NCBI RefSeq assembly: GCF_020991375.1
Contig: NZ_JAJLQZ010000010.1
Span: 124,001-188,000, forward strand
Source: Glycomyces amatae
GTDB taxonomy: Bacteria > Actinomycetota > Actinomycetes > Mycobacteriales > Micromonosporaceae
Reading direction: 5' to 3'
Length of the DNA: 64,000 nt
The position numbers and the translations under genes were made by a program. Below the pieces are notes generated by a model, which saw only the letters and a program-made list of their open reading frames with translations, did not search any database and was not told the origin of the DNA. Shown in pieces: positions 1 through 8,975 of the stretch (position 1 is its first letter; every line of letters starts with the position of its first letter).

Positions 1-10
1 TCGCGCATCG

Positions 11-53
11 ACGTGTGAGGGGCGTGCCGCGATCGCGGCACGCCCTCACACGT
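11..53. terminator. Hairpin at left edge
   Basis: Inverted repeat with arms at 11-30 and 35-53 around the loop GATC, with one bulged base. It probably ends the minus-strand tetR transcript or a gene left of the window. Between it and the tetR stop (54-155) I see no supportable gene. Confidence 0.7.
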
Positions 54-155
54 TCCCGCTACTCGTCGAGCACCGGCGCGTCGGGCTTGTCCGGAGCCGC
101 CTGCGCGGCCGCAGGCCCTCGGCCGAGCCGGCCTGTCCGATATCGGACTCGGCGG

Positions 156-926
156 TCAGACTTCGAGGCCGAAGTCCTTCAGCATGGCCATGATCTGGGT
201 CTTGTAGTACTCGTCGACGTTCTCCTGGACGGGCAGGCTGCCGAAGGTCTCCATGACCACCAGGCCGAACACGCGGATCCAGGCCGAGGTGAAGGTGAAG
301 ACCCACGGCAGCGGCACGGGCTCGCCGACGATGAAGGCGCCGCACTGGTCCTGGAGCTCCTTCGCCAGCGCCTCGGAGACCTCGGGCATCGGCGGGCCCC
401 CGGGGGTCCCGCCGCCCTCGCGCTCGGTCTGCTTCCAGAACCCGGCGAACTCGCGCCCGCACAGCTGGGAGTGCTCCAGGGACTTCAGGGTGATCGGGTC
501 GACGTCCTCGGGCGCCTGCTCCAGGCGCCGCCCGTCGACGGACATGGCGCCGTTGCCCTCGGGATAGGAGATCATCAGCTCGAACTCGCGGCGGTGCCCC
601 ACCGCCCAGCCGCGGAAGGTCCAGACCCAGGCCTTCATCCGTTCGAGGTGGTCCTCGGGCGGCGATGCGTCCATGGCTTCGCGGGTGTCGCCGATAAGTT
701 CGTCGTAGAAATCGCAGCACAACTGGATCAGGAGGGCGTCGAGGCTGTCGAAGTACCGGTAGAGGGCCGCAGGGGTGACTCCCACCTCCCGGGCGATCGC
801 GCGGAGGGAGATCCCGCTCGGCCCCAGCTCCTGGAGCTGTTTCCGGGCGCTCGCCTTGATCTCGGCGATGGTCTCGGCGCGCATCCGCTCGCGGCGGGTC
901 GGGCCGCCCGCGGTGTTCGAAGTCAC
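156..926 (-). CDS. TetR/AcrR family transcriptional regulator
   Basis: A 256-residue DNA-binding repressor with the usual TetR layout. The N-terminal helix-turn-helix spans roughly residues 15-70 (SLRAIAREVGVTPAALYRYF is the recognition region). The C-terminal ligand-binding and dimerisation half, about residues 80-250, has no ligand that can be read from sequence and resembles the TetR C-terminal class common in actinobacteria. The start is a GTG preceded by AAGGAGT. It is divergent from an MMPL exporter, and the shared 170-bp region carries a palindrome over the exporter promoter, so it most likely represses that exporter and responds to a lipid or hydrophobic drug. The ligand is inference. 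Confidence 0.9.
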   Translation of the reverse strand: MTSNTAGGPTRRERMRAETIAEIKASARKQLQELGPSGISLRAIAREVGVTPAALYRYFDSLDALLIQLCCDFYDELIGDTREAMDASPPEDHLERMKAWVWTFRGWAVGHRREFELMISYPEGNGAMSVDGRRLEQAPEDVDPITLKSLEHSQLCGREFAGFWKQTEREGGGTPGGPPMPEVSEALAKELQDQCGAFIVGEPVPLPWVFTFTSAWIRVFGLVVMETFGSLPVQENVDEYYKTQIMAMLKDFGLEV

Positions 927-959
927 TGGACTCCTTCTGCTACAAATCGGTTAACAGCG

Positions 960-989
960 TTGACTCTCATGAGGGGCGTTCATTAGAGT
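960..989 (+). promoter_or_regulatory. Promoter of the MMPL exporter
   Basis: TTGACT at 960-965 and TAGAGT at 984-989 with an 18-bp spacer form a credible -35/-10 pair reading into the exporter, whose start codon is at 1096. Confidence 0.5.
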
Positions 990-994
990 GAACG
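977..994. promoter_or_regulatory. Likely TetR operator
   Basis: Palindrome CGTTCA-N6-TGAACG covering the -10 box of the exporter promoter. Its place in the divergent regulator/exporter gap and its symmetry are what a TetR dimer site would look like. A second small palindrome, TTAGCTAA, lies at 998-1005. Confidence 0.6.
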
Positions 995-1095
995 GCGTTA
1001 GCTAAATGATCGACGCTTACCATCGTACCGCCGAACGGCGCTCCGGCACCAGCGGTCACACACCCCCTCTCCGCAACACTCATAGGAGAAAACCC

Positions 1096-3258
1096 ATGTA
1101 CTCCCTGCTAGGCCGTGCGGTCATCAAGGCCCGATGGCTCATCGTGGCCGGAATCGCCGCCGTCTTCGCCGTCGGCGCCACCTGGGGCCTCGGCGTCTTC
1201 GACGAGTTCACCGACGGCGGCTTCGTGTCCGCCGAGTCCCGATCGGTGCTCGACGCCGAGACGATCGAGGAGGAGTTCGGATCGATCGGCGCCGACGTCG
1301 TGGTCCTGTACTCCTCCGACACGATGACGATGGACGACCCCGCCTTCGCCGACGCCGTCGAGGGCGCCGTCGCCGACATCGAGGGCATCGATGAGGTCGA
1401 GAGCGTCGCATCCTACTCCGGCACGCGGTCGCCCGCATTCGTCGCCGAGGACGGCCACGCGACCTTCGCGGCCGTCACCCTCGCGGGCGCCTCCGACGAC
1501 GAGAACTCCGGCATCTACGAGGAGATCGAGGACGAGCTGCGCGGCGCCGGGGACACCGGCGGCCTCGACGTGTCGCTCGGGGGCGGCGCGGCCGTCTTCG
1601 CCGACCTCAACGAGCAGGTCCAGCACGACCTGGAGATCGCCGAGATGATCTCGCTGCCGATCCTCCTGCTCATCATGATCGCGGTCTTCGGAGCCCTCGT
1701 GGCCGCCTCGCTGCCGCTGCTCATCGGCGGCATGTCGATCCTCGGCGGCTTCGCCATCACCCGCGTCATCGCCGAGTTCACCGACGTCTCGGTGTTCGCC
1801 GCGAACGTCATCACCATCATCGGCCTCGGCATGTCCATCGACTACTCGCTGTTCGTGCTGCGGCGCTTCAGGGAGGAACTGGCCCAGGGCCGGACCAAGC
1901 GCACCGCGGTGCTCAACACCGTCGCCACGGCCGGGCGCACCGTGATGGTCTCGGGCCTCATCATCGTCCTGTCCATGGGCGGCCTGCTCCTGGTCGACGT
2001 GCCGTTCCTGCACGGCATCGCCTACGGCGTCATGTCCGCCGTCGGCGTCGCCATGCTCTCGGCCCTCGTGGCCCTCCCCGCGCTCCTCTACCTGCTCGGC
2101 CACCGCGTCGACAAGGGCCGCCTGCGCCGGCGTGCGAGCGCGCCGGCGAAGACCGACGCCGGTTTCTGGCACGGCCTGGCCGCGGGCGTCATGCGCCGCC
2201 CCGTGCTCGTCCTGCTCCCCGTGCTCGCCTTCATGGCGCTGCTGGCCAGCCCGATCCTCGACCTCCAGCCCGGCGGGGTCGACGAGCGCGACATGCCGCA
2301 GGACGCCGAGTCCCGCGTGGTCACCGAGACCCTCGCCGCGGACTTCCCCGGCGGCGAGGAGGAGCGGTTCCAGGTCATGGTCGTGGGCGACCAGGCCGCG
2401 GCCGCCGAGGCGACCGAGGAGCTGCTGGCGCTCGACCACGTGGACGACGTCCTGCCCGCGCAGGAGCCGACCGCCGACGCGTTCCTGCTCGACGTCCTCT
2501 ACGACCTCGACCCGTTCAGTGCCGAGGCCCGCACGCTCATCGAGGACGCCCGCGGCCTCGACACCGGAGCCGACCTGTACATCACCGGCGGCGCCTCCGA
2601 CCGGGTCGACATGCTCGACGCGATCGGCGAGGGCCTGCCCTACATGCTCGGGTACATCGTCATCGTGACCATGGTGGTCCTGTTCCTGGCCTTCGGCTCG
2701 ATCCTGCTGCCGATCAAGGCGGTCCTGATGAACGCGGTCTCGCTCGGCGCGGCCCTGGGCGTCGTGGTGTGGATCTTCCAGGAGGGCCACCTCTCGGGCC
2801 TGCTCGACTTCACGCCCTCGGGCTACATCGACCCGTCCAACCTGCTCCTGATGATCGCCCTGCTGTTCGCGCTGGCCACCGACTACGAGGTCTTCCTGCT
2901 CTCGCGGGTGCGCGAGGAGTGGGACCTCGGCGCCGACAACCGCACCGCCGTGCTGCGGGGGATGCAGTCCACCGGCTCGATCATCACCGCCGCGGCGCTC
3001 ATCCTCATCGTGGTCGTCGGCGCGTTCGCCTTCAGCGGCATCACCTTCATGAAGATGATCGGCCTCGGCATGGCGATCGCGATCCTCCTGGACGCCACCG
3101 TGGTGCGGATGCTCCTGGTGCCCGCGACGATGCGCCTGCTGGGCCGGGCCAACTGGTGGGTCCCCGGGCCCCTCGGGCGGCTCTACGCCAAGTACGGGAT
3201 CAAGGAGACCGACGAGTCCGTCGCGCCCGCCGAGGAGCGCACGCCCGTCAAGGTCTGA
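1096..3258 (+). CDS. MMPL/RND family membrane exporter
   Basis: A 720-residue integral membrane transporter of the MMPL branch of the RND superfamily, driven by the proton gradient and typically moving lipids or hydrophobic compounds. It shows the duplicated layout: TM1 near residue 12-32, a periplasmic loop, a bundle of five TMs around residues 185-335, then a second half with TM7 near 370, another loop, and TMs 520-690. The start is ATG 1096 behind AGGAG (1084-1088), not the in-frame upstream ATG at 1006, which lies outside the leader signal. It is alone in its transcript and ends at a strong hairpin. Control by the divergent TetR gene is likely; the substrate is unknown. Confidence 0.9.
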   Translation: MYSLLGRAVIKARWLIVAGIAAVFAVGATWGLGVFDEFTDGGFVSAESRSVLDAETIEEEFGSIGADVVVLYSSDTMTMDDPAFADAVEGAVADIEGIDEVESVASYSGTRSPAFVAEDGHATFAAVTLAGASDDENSGIYEEIEDELRGAGDTGGLDVSLGGGAAVFADLNEQVQHDLEIAEMISLPILLLIMIAVFGALVAASLPLLIGGMSILGGFAITRVIAEFTDVSVFAANVITIIGLGMSIDYSLFVLRRFREELAQGRTKRTAVLNTVATAGRTVMVSGLIIVLSMGGLLLVDVPFLHGIAYGVMSAVGVAMLSALVALPALLYLLGHRVDKGRLRRRASAPAKTDAGFWHGLAAGVMRRPVLVLLPVLAFMALLASPILDLQPGGVDERDMPQDAESRVVTETLAADFPGGEEERFQVMVVGDQAAAAEATEELLALDHVDDVLPAQEPTADAFLLDVLYDLDPFSAEARTLIEDARGLDTGADLYITGGASDRVDMLDAIGEGLPYMLGYIVIVTMVVLFLAFGSILLPIKAVLMNAVSLGAALGVVVWIFQEGHLSGLLDFTPSGYIDPSNLLLMIALLFALATDYEVFLLSRVREEWDLGADNRTAVLRGMQSTGSIITAAALILIVVVGAFAFSGITFMKMIGLGMAIAILLDATVVRMLLVPATMRLLGRANWWVPGPLGRLYAKYGIKETDESVAPAEERTPVKV

Positions 3259-3270
3259 CCACCGGAAACC

Positions 3271-3304
3271 GACGGCCCGCCCGAGGCGACTCGGGCGGGC
3301 CGTC
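3271..3304 (+). terminator. Terminator after MMPL gene
   Basis: Perfect 15-bp stem (3271-3285 with 3290-3304) with loop GCGA and no U-tract, typical of this genome. Confidence 0.8.
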
Positions 3305-3396
3305 CGCCGTCTCGCGGACCGGGGCGGATTTCTCCCTCTTCGGGATCTTTGTTGCCTCCTTGATACAAAAGATATTCAAGAATTTAAGTCGAGCTG

Positions 3397-3425
3397 TTGA
3401 CAAGCGGCAAGCGGTTGCATAGCCT
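3397..3425 (+). promoter_or_regulatory. Promoter of sugar ABC operon, with direct repeat
   Basis: TTGACA (3397-3402), a 17-bp spacer and TAGCCT (3420-3425). Within the spacer is a 7-bp direct repeat CAAGCGG-CAAGCGG (3401-3414) followed by TTGCA, a plausible LacI-type or other sugar-regulator site. No such regulator gene lies beside it in this window. Confidence 0.55.
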
Positions 3426-3470
3426 GGTGTGATCTAGGAGCCAACCCCCTCCGAAAGGTCCCAATACCTT

Positions 3471-4472
3471 ATGTCCGACAACGATGTCGCCGTGGTGCGC
3501 TCGAAGCCGCGCAGCTCGGGCGCCCCACCCGGGCCGCCCGCCGGCGCACCCGCTCCGAGGCCCGAACGGGCCCGCCGGGGCATTGGCAACACCATCCGCT
3601 CGCGGGAGCGGTGGGCCGCCCTGAGCTTCATGTCCCCGTGGCTGATCGGCCTCCTGGCCATCACCGTCGGGCCCATGGTCGCCTCGTTCTACCTGTCCTT
3701 CACCGACTACAGCCTGGGATACGGCGAGTGGGTCGGCATGGAGAACTACCAGCGGATGTTCGACGACCCGCGCCTCGCGCAGTCGGTGAAGGTCACCGCG
3801 ATCTACACCTTCGTGTCGGTCCCGCTCCAGCTCGGCGCCGCGCTCCTGCTCGCGATCGTCCTCGACCGGGGCCTGCGCGGCATGTCGTTCTACCGCTCGA
3901 TCTTCTACCTGCCCTCGCTCCTGGGGGCATCGGTTGCCATCGCCATCATGTGGCGCCAGGTCTTCGGCACCGAAGGCCTCGTGAACCAGCTCCTGGCGCT
4001 CTTCGGCATCCAGGGCGAAGGCTGGGTCTCCCACCCCGACTACGCCCTCGGCACGCTGATCCTGCTGCACGTGTGGACCTTCGGCTCGCCGATGATCATC
4101 TTCCTGGCGGGCCTGCGGCAGATCCCCACCATGTACTACGAGGCCGCCAAGGTCGACGGCGCGGGCGTCATGCGCCGCTTCGTGAGCGTCACGCTCCCGC
4201 TGCTCACGCCGATCATCTTCTTCAACCTCGTGCTGCAGATCATCAACTCGTTCCAGTCGTTCACCCAGGCGTTCATCGTCTCCAGCGGCAAGGGCGGCCC
4301 CGCCGACTCGACGCTGTTCCTGACGCTGTACCTCTACGACCAGGGCTTCACCCAGTTCAACATGGGCTACGCCTCGGCCATCGCCTGGCTGCTCCTGGCC
4401 ATCATCGCGATCTTCACCGCGCTCAACTTCCTCATGTCGAAATTCTGGGTGTTCTATGGCGACAACGACTAA
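3471..4472 (+). CDS. Sugar ABC transporter permease (MalF/UgpA type)
   Basis: A 333-residue inner-membrane permease of a carbohydrate ABC importer (CUT1 group). A Pro/Arg-rich cytoplasmic N-terminus of about 45 residues precedes six TM segments. The EAA loop that docks with the ATPase is visible near residue 224 (YYEAAKVDGAG). It overlaps the second permease gene by 17 nt, so the pair is translationally coupled. No ATPase gene is present; CUT1 systems in actinobacteria commonly share a distant MsiK-type ATPase. The sugar cannot be told from sequence. Confidence 0.9.
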   Translation: MSDNDVAVVRSKPRSSGAPPGPPAGAPAPRPERARRGIGNTIRSRERWAALSFMSPWLIGLLAITVGPMVASFYLSFTDYSLGYGEWVGMENYQRMFDDPRLAQSVKVTAIYTFVSVPLQLGAALLLAIVLDRGLRGMSFYRSIFYLPSLLGASVAIAIMWRQVFGTEGLVNQLLALFGIQGEGWVSHPDYALGTLILLHVWTFGSPMIIFLAGLRQIPTMYYEAAKVDGAGVMRRFVSVTLPLLTPIIFFNLVLQIINSFQSFTQAFIVSSGKGGPADSTLFLTLYLYDQGFTQFNMGYASAIAWLLLAIIAIFTALNFLMSKFWVFYGDND

Positions 4473-5349
4473 GACGCGGCCTCAGGCGCCGGCCCGCCGC
4501 AGCTCCGAGCGCAGCGCGGTCTCGGGCGGACTCAAGCGCTTCGTCTTCCACCTGGTCCTCATCATCGCGGGCCTGGTCATGATCTACCCGCTGCTGTGGA
4601 TGCTCTCGGCCAGCTTCAAACCGCTCGACGAGATCTTCTCCGACCCGGGCCTGATCCCCTCGACCTGGGAGTGGAGCAACTACTCCGAGGGCTGGAACGC
4701 CCTGCCGCACCCGTTCGAGAAGTACATCTTCAACTCGATGATCCTCGTCGCCGGCTCCATCGTCGGCAACCTGGTCTCCTGCTCGATGGCCGCCTACGCC
4801 TTCGCGCGGCTCCGCTTCCCGATGCGCGGGATGCTCTTCGCGGTCATGCTCGGCACCATCATGCTGCCGATCCACGTCGTGATCATCCCGCAGTACATCC
4901 TGTTCAACAACCTGGGCTGGGTGGACACCTTCTGGCCCCTGATCGTCCCCAAGCTGCTGGCGACGGACGCGTTCTTCGTGTTCCTCATGGTCCAGTTCAT
5001 CCGCGGCCTGCCGCGCGAACTCGACGAGGCCGCCTCGATCGACGGCTGCGGCTACTGGGGCACCTACCTGCGCATCATCATGCCGCTGTGCATGCCCGCG
5101 CTGGCGACGACCGCCATCTTCACGTTCATCTGGACGTGGAACGACTTCTACTCGCAGCTGATCTACCTGCGGGACGTCGACCTCCAGACCGTACCCCTCG
5201 CCCTGCGCCTGTTCATGGACTCCACGGGCACCACGAACTGGGGGGCGCTGTTCGCGATGTCGATCGTCGCCCTGGGCCCGATCTTCGGGTTCTTCCTCGC
5301 CGGCCAGCGGTACCTCGTCCGAGGAATCGCGACCACCGGCATCAAGTAA
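4456..5349 (+). CDS. Sugar ABC transporter permease (MalG/UgpE type)
   Basis: A 297-residue second permease subunit with six TM segments and an EAA loop (DEAASIDGCG near residue 190). It starts inside the upstream permease gene. With that subunit and the binding protein downstream it forms the membrane channel of an oligosaccharide or glycerol-phosphate-like importer. Length and TM spacing are normal for the family. Confidence 0.9.
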   Translation: MATTTKTRPQAPARRSSERSAVSGGLKRFVFHLVLIIAGLVMIYPLLWMLSASFKPLDEIFSDPGLIPSTWEWSNYSEGWNALPHPFEKYIFNSMILVAGSIVGNLVSCSMAAYAFARLRFPMRGMLFAVMLGTIMLPIHVVIIPQYILFNNLGWVDTFWPLIVPKLLATDAFFVFLMVQFIRGLPRELDEAASIDGCGYWGTYLRIIMPLCMPALATTAIFTFIWTWNDFYSQLIYLRDVDLQTVPLALRLFMDSTGTTNWGALFAMSIVALGPIFGFFLAGQRYLVRGIATTGIK

Positions 5350-5393
5350 CATTCGGCAACCAACCCTCACAGAGTCCTGAAAGGACGAAGACG

Positions 5394-6698
5394 ATGAATG
5401 CGACCAACCCCTCGGGCGTCTCGCGCAGAACGCTCGCCAAAGCCGGGATCTTCGGCGCCGCGGCCGCACCCCTCCTCGCGGCCTGCGGCGAGGACGGCGG
5501 CGGCGACGGCGACGGCGAGCTGGACTTCTGGTGGTGGGGCTCCGACCCCCGCCACGAGTACACCCAGAAGATCGTCGACGCCTTCACCGCCAAGAACGAC
5601 GGCATCACGATCAAGCCCAGCCCCAACGAGTTCGACGCCTACTGGGACGCCCTCAACGTCTCGGTGTCGGGCAACAACGCGCCCGACGTCCTCCAGCAGG
5701 ACGACCGGTACCTCCGCGACTACGCCGACAAGAACGCCCTCCTTCCGCTCGAAGAGCTCGACATCGACCTGTCGAACATCGAGGAGAACACGCTCAAGAC
5801 CGGCCAGTTCGACGGCAAGACCTACGGCATCGCCACCGGCGTCAACTCCTTCGCGCTGCTGGTCAACCCGGCGCTCGTGGAGGCGGCGGGCCTGACCATG
5901 CCCGACGACACGACCTGGTCGTGGGCCGACTTCGCGCAGTTCACCACCGACCTGTCGGCCCAGGGCGACGCGGTCGGCAACTCGGCCATCTCCTTCAGCA
6001 ACGAGTCGCTGTTCAACGTGTTCGCCCGCCAGAAGGGCGAGAGCCTCTACACCGACGACGGGCAGCTCGGCTTCACCGAGGCCACCATGAACGAGTGGTG
6101 GCAGATGGTCGTCGACATGCGCGACGCGGGAGCGATCCCGGAGGCCTCCAAGATCGTCGAGGCCTTCGCGGCCGGCCAGGACCAGGCGCCGCTCGCCACC
6201 GCCACCGGCGTCACCGAGTTCTACTGGACCAACCAGATCGGCGCCATCCAGTCGGTGCTCGGCTCGGACCTGCTGCTGCTGCGGGTCCCGGGCGAGTCCA
6301 CCGGCGTCCAGCCGGGCCTCTACCTGAAGTCGGCCATGTTCTGGTCGGTCTCGCGGACCACCTCCGACAAGGCCGCCGCGGGCAAGCTGGTGGACTTCCT
6401 GCTCAACAGCGACGAGTCCCTCGACCTCATGCTCGGCGACCGCGGCCTGCCGTCGAACACCGCCCAGCGCGAGCGCATCCTGCCCTCGCTCCCGGCGGAC
6501 CAGAAGCTCGGCGCGGACTTCATCGCGGCCATCACCCCCGAGCTGGCCGAGGGCCCGCCGGTGCCGCCGGTCGGCTCCGGCGTCGCCGCCGACATCATGC
6601 TCGGCGTCTTCGAGACCCTGATCTTCGACGACACCACGGTGGAGGAGACCACCGCGGCGTTCATGGAGCAGCTCTCCGCGGCCATCGGCGCCGCGTAA
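5394..6698 (+). CDS. Sugar ABC transporter substrate-binding lipoprotein
   Basis: A 434-residue extracellular solute-binding protein (family 1). The N-terminus combines a twin-arginine stretch (SRRTLAKAG) with a lipobox LLAAC, lipid-anchored Cys at residue 31, so it is probably exported folded by Tat and attached to the outer face of the membrane. The acidic spacer after the Cys is typical. It lies 44 nt after the second permease with AAGGA ahead of the ATG. It should capture the sugar and deliver it to the two permeases; the ligand is unknown. Confidence 0.9.
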   Translation: MNATNPSGVSRRTLAKAGIFGAAAAPLLAACGEDGGGDGDGELDFWWWGSDPRHEYTQKIVDAFTAKNDGITIKPSPNEFDAYWDALNVSVSGNNAPDVLQQDDRYLRDYADKNALLPLEELDIDLSNIEENTLKTGQFDGKTYGIATGVNSFALLVNPALVEAAGLTMPDDTTWSWADFAQFTTDLSAQGDAVGNSAISFSNESLFNVFARQKGESLYTDDGQLGFTEATMNEWWQMVVDMRDAGAIPEASKIVEAFAAGQDQAPLATATGVTEFYWTNQIGAIQSVLGSDLLLLRVPGESTGVQPGLYLKSAMFWSVSRTTSDKAAAGKLVDFLLNSDESLDLMLGDRGLPSNTAQRERILPSLPADQKLGADFIAAITPELAEGPPVPPVGSGVAADIMLGVFETLIFDDTTVEETTAAFMEQLSAAIGAA

Positions 6699-6700
6699 GG

Positions 6701-6773
6701 CGCCGGTGACGCGAGGGGCGGGCCCGGCCGCGGCGACGAGCCGCACCGGGCCCGCCCCCTCGCGTCACCGGCG
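6701..6773 (+). terminator. Terminator of sugar ABC operon
   Basis: Very long inverted repeat, arms 6701-6727 and 6746-6773 with one bulge, around an 18-nt loop. Confidence 0.8.
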
Positions 6774-6821
6774 GTATCCGGGACGGCGCCGACGCGATTG
6801 CCGCACCGCCGGACCGCTCCG

Positions 6822-6827
6822 TATCAT
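6822..6827 (+). promoter_or_regulatory. -10 box, leaderless purU
   Basis: TATCAT ends 7 nt before the ATG at 6835, and no Shine-Dalgarno sequence is present, so the transcript probably starts at or next to the start codon. Confidence 0.5.
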
Positions 6828-6834
6828 TGCTGGG

Positions 6835-7680
6835 ATGACCAGCCAGTTCGTGCTCACGCTCTCGTGCCCCGACCGCCTCGGCATCGTGTACGCCGTCTCG
6901 GGATTCCTGACCCGCCGCGACGCCAACATCGAGGACTCCCAGCAGTTCTCCGAGCACGGATCCGGCCGTTTCTTCATGCGCGTGGAGTTCAGGACCGAAG
7001 CCCCCCGCGACGAGCTGGCCGTCGGCTTCGCCGAGATCGCCCGCGAGTTCGACATGGACTGGCGCCTCCACGACCGCTCGGTCAAGCCCCGCGTGCTGAT
7101 CATGGCCTCCAAGCAGGGGCACTGCCTCAACGACCTGCTCTACCGCTTCCGGATCGGCGCCCTCCACGGCGAGGCCGCCGCCGTGGCCTCCAACCACCCC
7201 GACTGGGCCGACCTGGCCGCCTCCTCGGGCGTGCCCTTCCACTACCTGCCCGTCGGCGCCGAGGGCAGGGCCGCCCAGGAGCAGCAGGTCCTCGACCTCA
7301 TCCAGGCCGAGGGCATCGACGTCGTGGTCCTGGCCCGCTACATGCAGATCCTCTCCTCGGAGTTCTGCGCGAAGCTGCCCGGGCGCATCCTCAACATCCA
7401 CCACTCGTTCCTGCCGAGCTTCAAGGGCGCCCGGCCCTACCACCAGGCGCACGCCCGCGGCGTCAAGCTCATCGGCGCGACCTGCCACTACGTCACCGCC
7501 GACCTCGACGAGGGCCCCATCATCGACCAGGAGGTCGCCCGCGTCGACCACGCGATGAGCCCCGAGGACTTCGTGGCCGCCGGCCGCGACCTCGAGTCCA
7601 CCTGCCTCGCCCGCGGCCTCGCCGCCCACCTCGATCAGCGGATCCTGCTCAACGGCCACTCCACGGTCGTCTTTAGATAA
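6835..7680 (+). CDS. purU: Formyltetrahydrofolate deformylase
   Basis: A 281-residue cytosolic enzyme that hydrolyses 10-formyl-THF to THF and formate, balancing one-carbon pools and feeding formate to purine synthesis. An N-terminal ACT domain (residues 1-80, TLSCPDRLGIVYAVSGFL) is followed by a formyltransferase-fold domain. The latter has the catalytic set: Asn/His in NIHHSFLPSF (about residue 186) and Asp in TADLDEGPI (about 225). An in-frame start further upstream would fall inside the preceding terminator, so ATG 6835 is preferred. Monocistronic. Confidence 0.93.
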   Translation: MTSQFVLTLSCPDRLGIVYAVSGFLTRRDANIEDSQQFSEHGSGRFFMRVEFRTEAPRDELAVGFAEIAREFDMDWRLHDRSVKPRVLIMASKQGHCLNDLLYRFRIGALHGEAAAVASNHPDWADLAASSGVPFHYLPVGAEGRAAQEQQVLDLIQAEGIDVVVLARYMQILSSEFCAKLPGRILNIHHSFLPSFKGARPYHQAHARGVKLIGATCHYVTADLDEGPIIDQEVARVDHAMSPEDFVAAGRDLESTCLARGLAAHLDQRILLNGHSTVVFR

Positions 7681-7730
7681 GTGGTCGCACGCCGCGGGGG
7701 TCGGGCAGGCCCTTCCGGAGGCCGCCCGGG

Positions 7731-7736
7731 GATAAT
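7731..7736 (+). promoter_or_regulatory. -10 box, leaderless dxr
   Basis: GATAAT ends 6 nt before the GTG start at 7743, with no ribosome-binding site. It is probably the promoter of the dxr-rseP-ispG unit. Confidence 0.5.
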
Positions 7737-7742
7737 GACGTC

Positions 7743-8963
7743 GTGACTGACCAACGCGAGATCGTGCTCCTGGGGTCCACCGGCTCCATCGGCACCCAGG
7801 CCATCGACATCGTCCGCGCCAACCCCGAGCAGTACCGCGTCGTCGGCATCGGCGCGGCCGGGTCCGATCCCGCCGCCCTGGCCGACCAGGCCGTGGCGCT
7901 CGGCGTCGACGTCGTGGCCGTCGCCGACGCCACCCAGCTCGAGGCCGTCCAGCTGCGCCTCTTCGCCGCCGCGAAGGACCGCGACTGGACCGCGGGCGGC
8001 TTCAGGATGCCGAAGCTCCTCGCCGGTCGCTCGGCCATGAGCGAGCTCGCCGCCTGGCCGTGCCACACCGTCCTCAACGGCATCACCGGGTCCATCGGCC
8101 TCGAGCCGACCCTCGCCGCCCTCAAGGCCGGGCGCCAGGTGGCCCTCGCCAACAAGGAGTCCCTGGTCGCGGGCGGCCCGCTGGTGCGGGACGCGGCCGC
8201 ACCGGGCCAGCTCGTGCCCGTCGACTCCGAGCACTCCGCGCTCGCCCAGTGCCTGCGCTCGGGCGCGCCCGAGCGCGTCGCGAAGCTCGTGCTCACCGCC
8301 TCCGGCGGCCCCTTCCGCGGCAGGACGCGCGACCAGCTCGCCGACGTCACCCTCGACCAGGCCCTCGCCCACCCCACCTGGGCCATGGGCCCGGTCGTCA
8401 CCATCAACTCGGCGACCATGGTCAACAAGGCCCTCGAGGTCATCGAGGCCCACGAGCTGTTCGGCATCGACTACGACCGCATCGACGTGGTCGTCCACCC
8501 CCAGTCGGTGGTCCACTCCATGGTCGAGTTCACCGACGGCTCCACCATCGCCCAGGCCTCCCCGCCCGACATGCGCCTGCCCATCGGCCACGCCCTCGCC
8601 TGGCCCGACCGCCTCCCCGGCGCCGCCCGCCCCGTCGACTGGACGCGGGCCTCGGACTGGCGCTTCGAGCCGCTCGACGAGGCCGCCTTCCCCGCGATCG
8701 GGCTCGCCAAGGGCGCCGGGCGCGCCGGAGGGCTCCTGCCCGCCGTCTACAACGCCGCCAACGAGGAGGCCGTCGCCGCCTTCCGCGACGGGCGCCTCCC
8801 GTTCCTCGGCATCGTCGACGCCGTCGAGGCCGTCCTCGCGGCCGCGCCGGACGGTTTTTCAGGGCGCAGTGGAGAACCCGCCGGTGTCGCAGACGTACTC
8901 GAAGCCGAGAGCTGGGCGCGTTCGTGCGCCCGACGGCTAGTGTTGGACGCGTCCGAGCGTTAG
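7743..8963 (+). CDS. dxr: 1-deoxy-D-xylulose 5-phosphate reductoisomerase
   Basis: A 406-residue enzyme of the non-mevalonate (MEP) isoprenoid pathway that converts DXP to MEP with NADPH and a divalent metal. The NADPH-binding loop GSTGSIGTQ is at residues 10-18, the metal/substrate motif VDSEHSALAQ near 160, and further conserved blocks are ATMVNKALEVIEAHELF (about 225) and HPQSVVHSMVEF (about 252). The C-terminal tail is somewhat long and Ser/Gly/Ala-rich. It begins the conserved dxr-rseP-ispG gene order; the next gene starts 12 nt downstream. Confidence 0.95.
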   Translation: MTDQREIVLLGSTGSIGTQAIDIVRANPEQYRVVGIGAAGSDPAALADQAVALGVDVVAVADATQLEAVQLRLFAAAKDRDWTAGGFRMPKLLAGRSAMSELAAWPCHTVLNGITGSIGLEPTLAALKAGRQVALANKESLVAGGPLVRDAAAPGQLVPVDSEHSALAQCLRSGAPERVAKLVLTASGGPFRGRTRDQLADVTLDQALAHPTWAMGPVVTINSATMVNKALEVIEAHELFGIDYDRIDVVVHPQSVVHSMVEFTDGSTIAQASPPDMRLPIGHALAWPDRLPGAARPVDWTRASDWRFEPLDEAAFPAIGLAKGAGRAGGLLPAVYNAANEEAVAAFRDGRLPFLGIVDAVEAVLAAAPDGFSGRSGEPAGVADVLEAESWARSCARRLVLDASER

Positions 8964-8975
8964 AAGGAGACAGAC

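Noticed and set aside
63-155. Minus-strand tail reading like a protein C-terminus (ends PDAPVLDE)
   Set aside because: No start codon and no link to the TetR frame without an assumed frameshift; too short to support.
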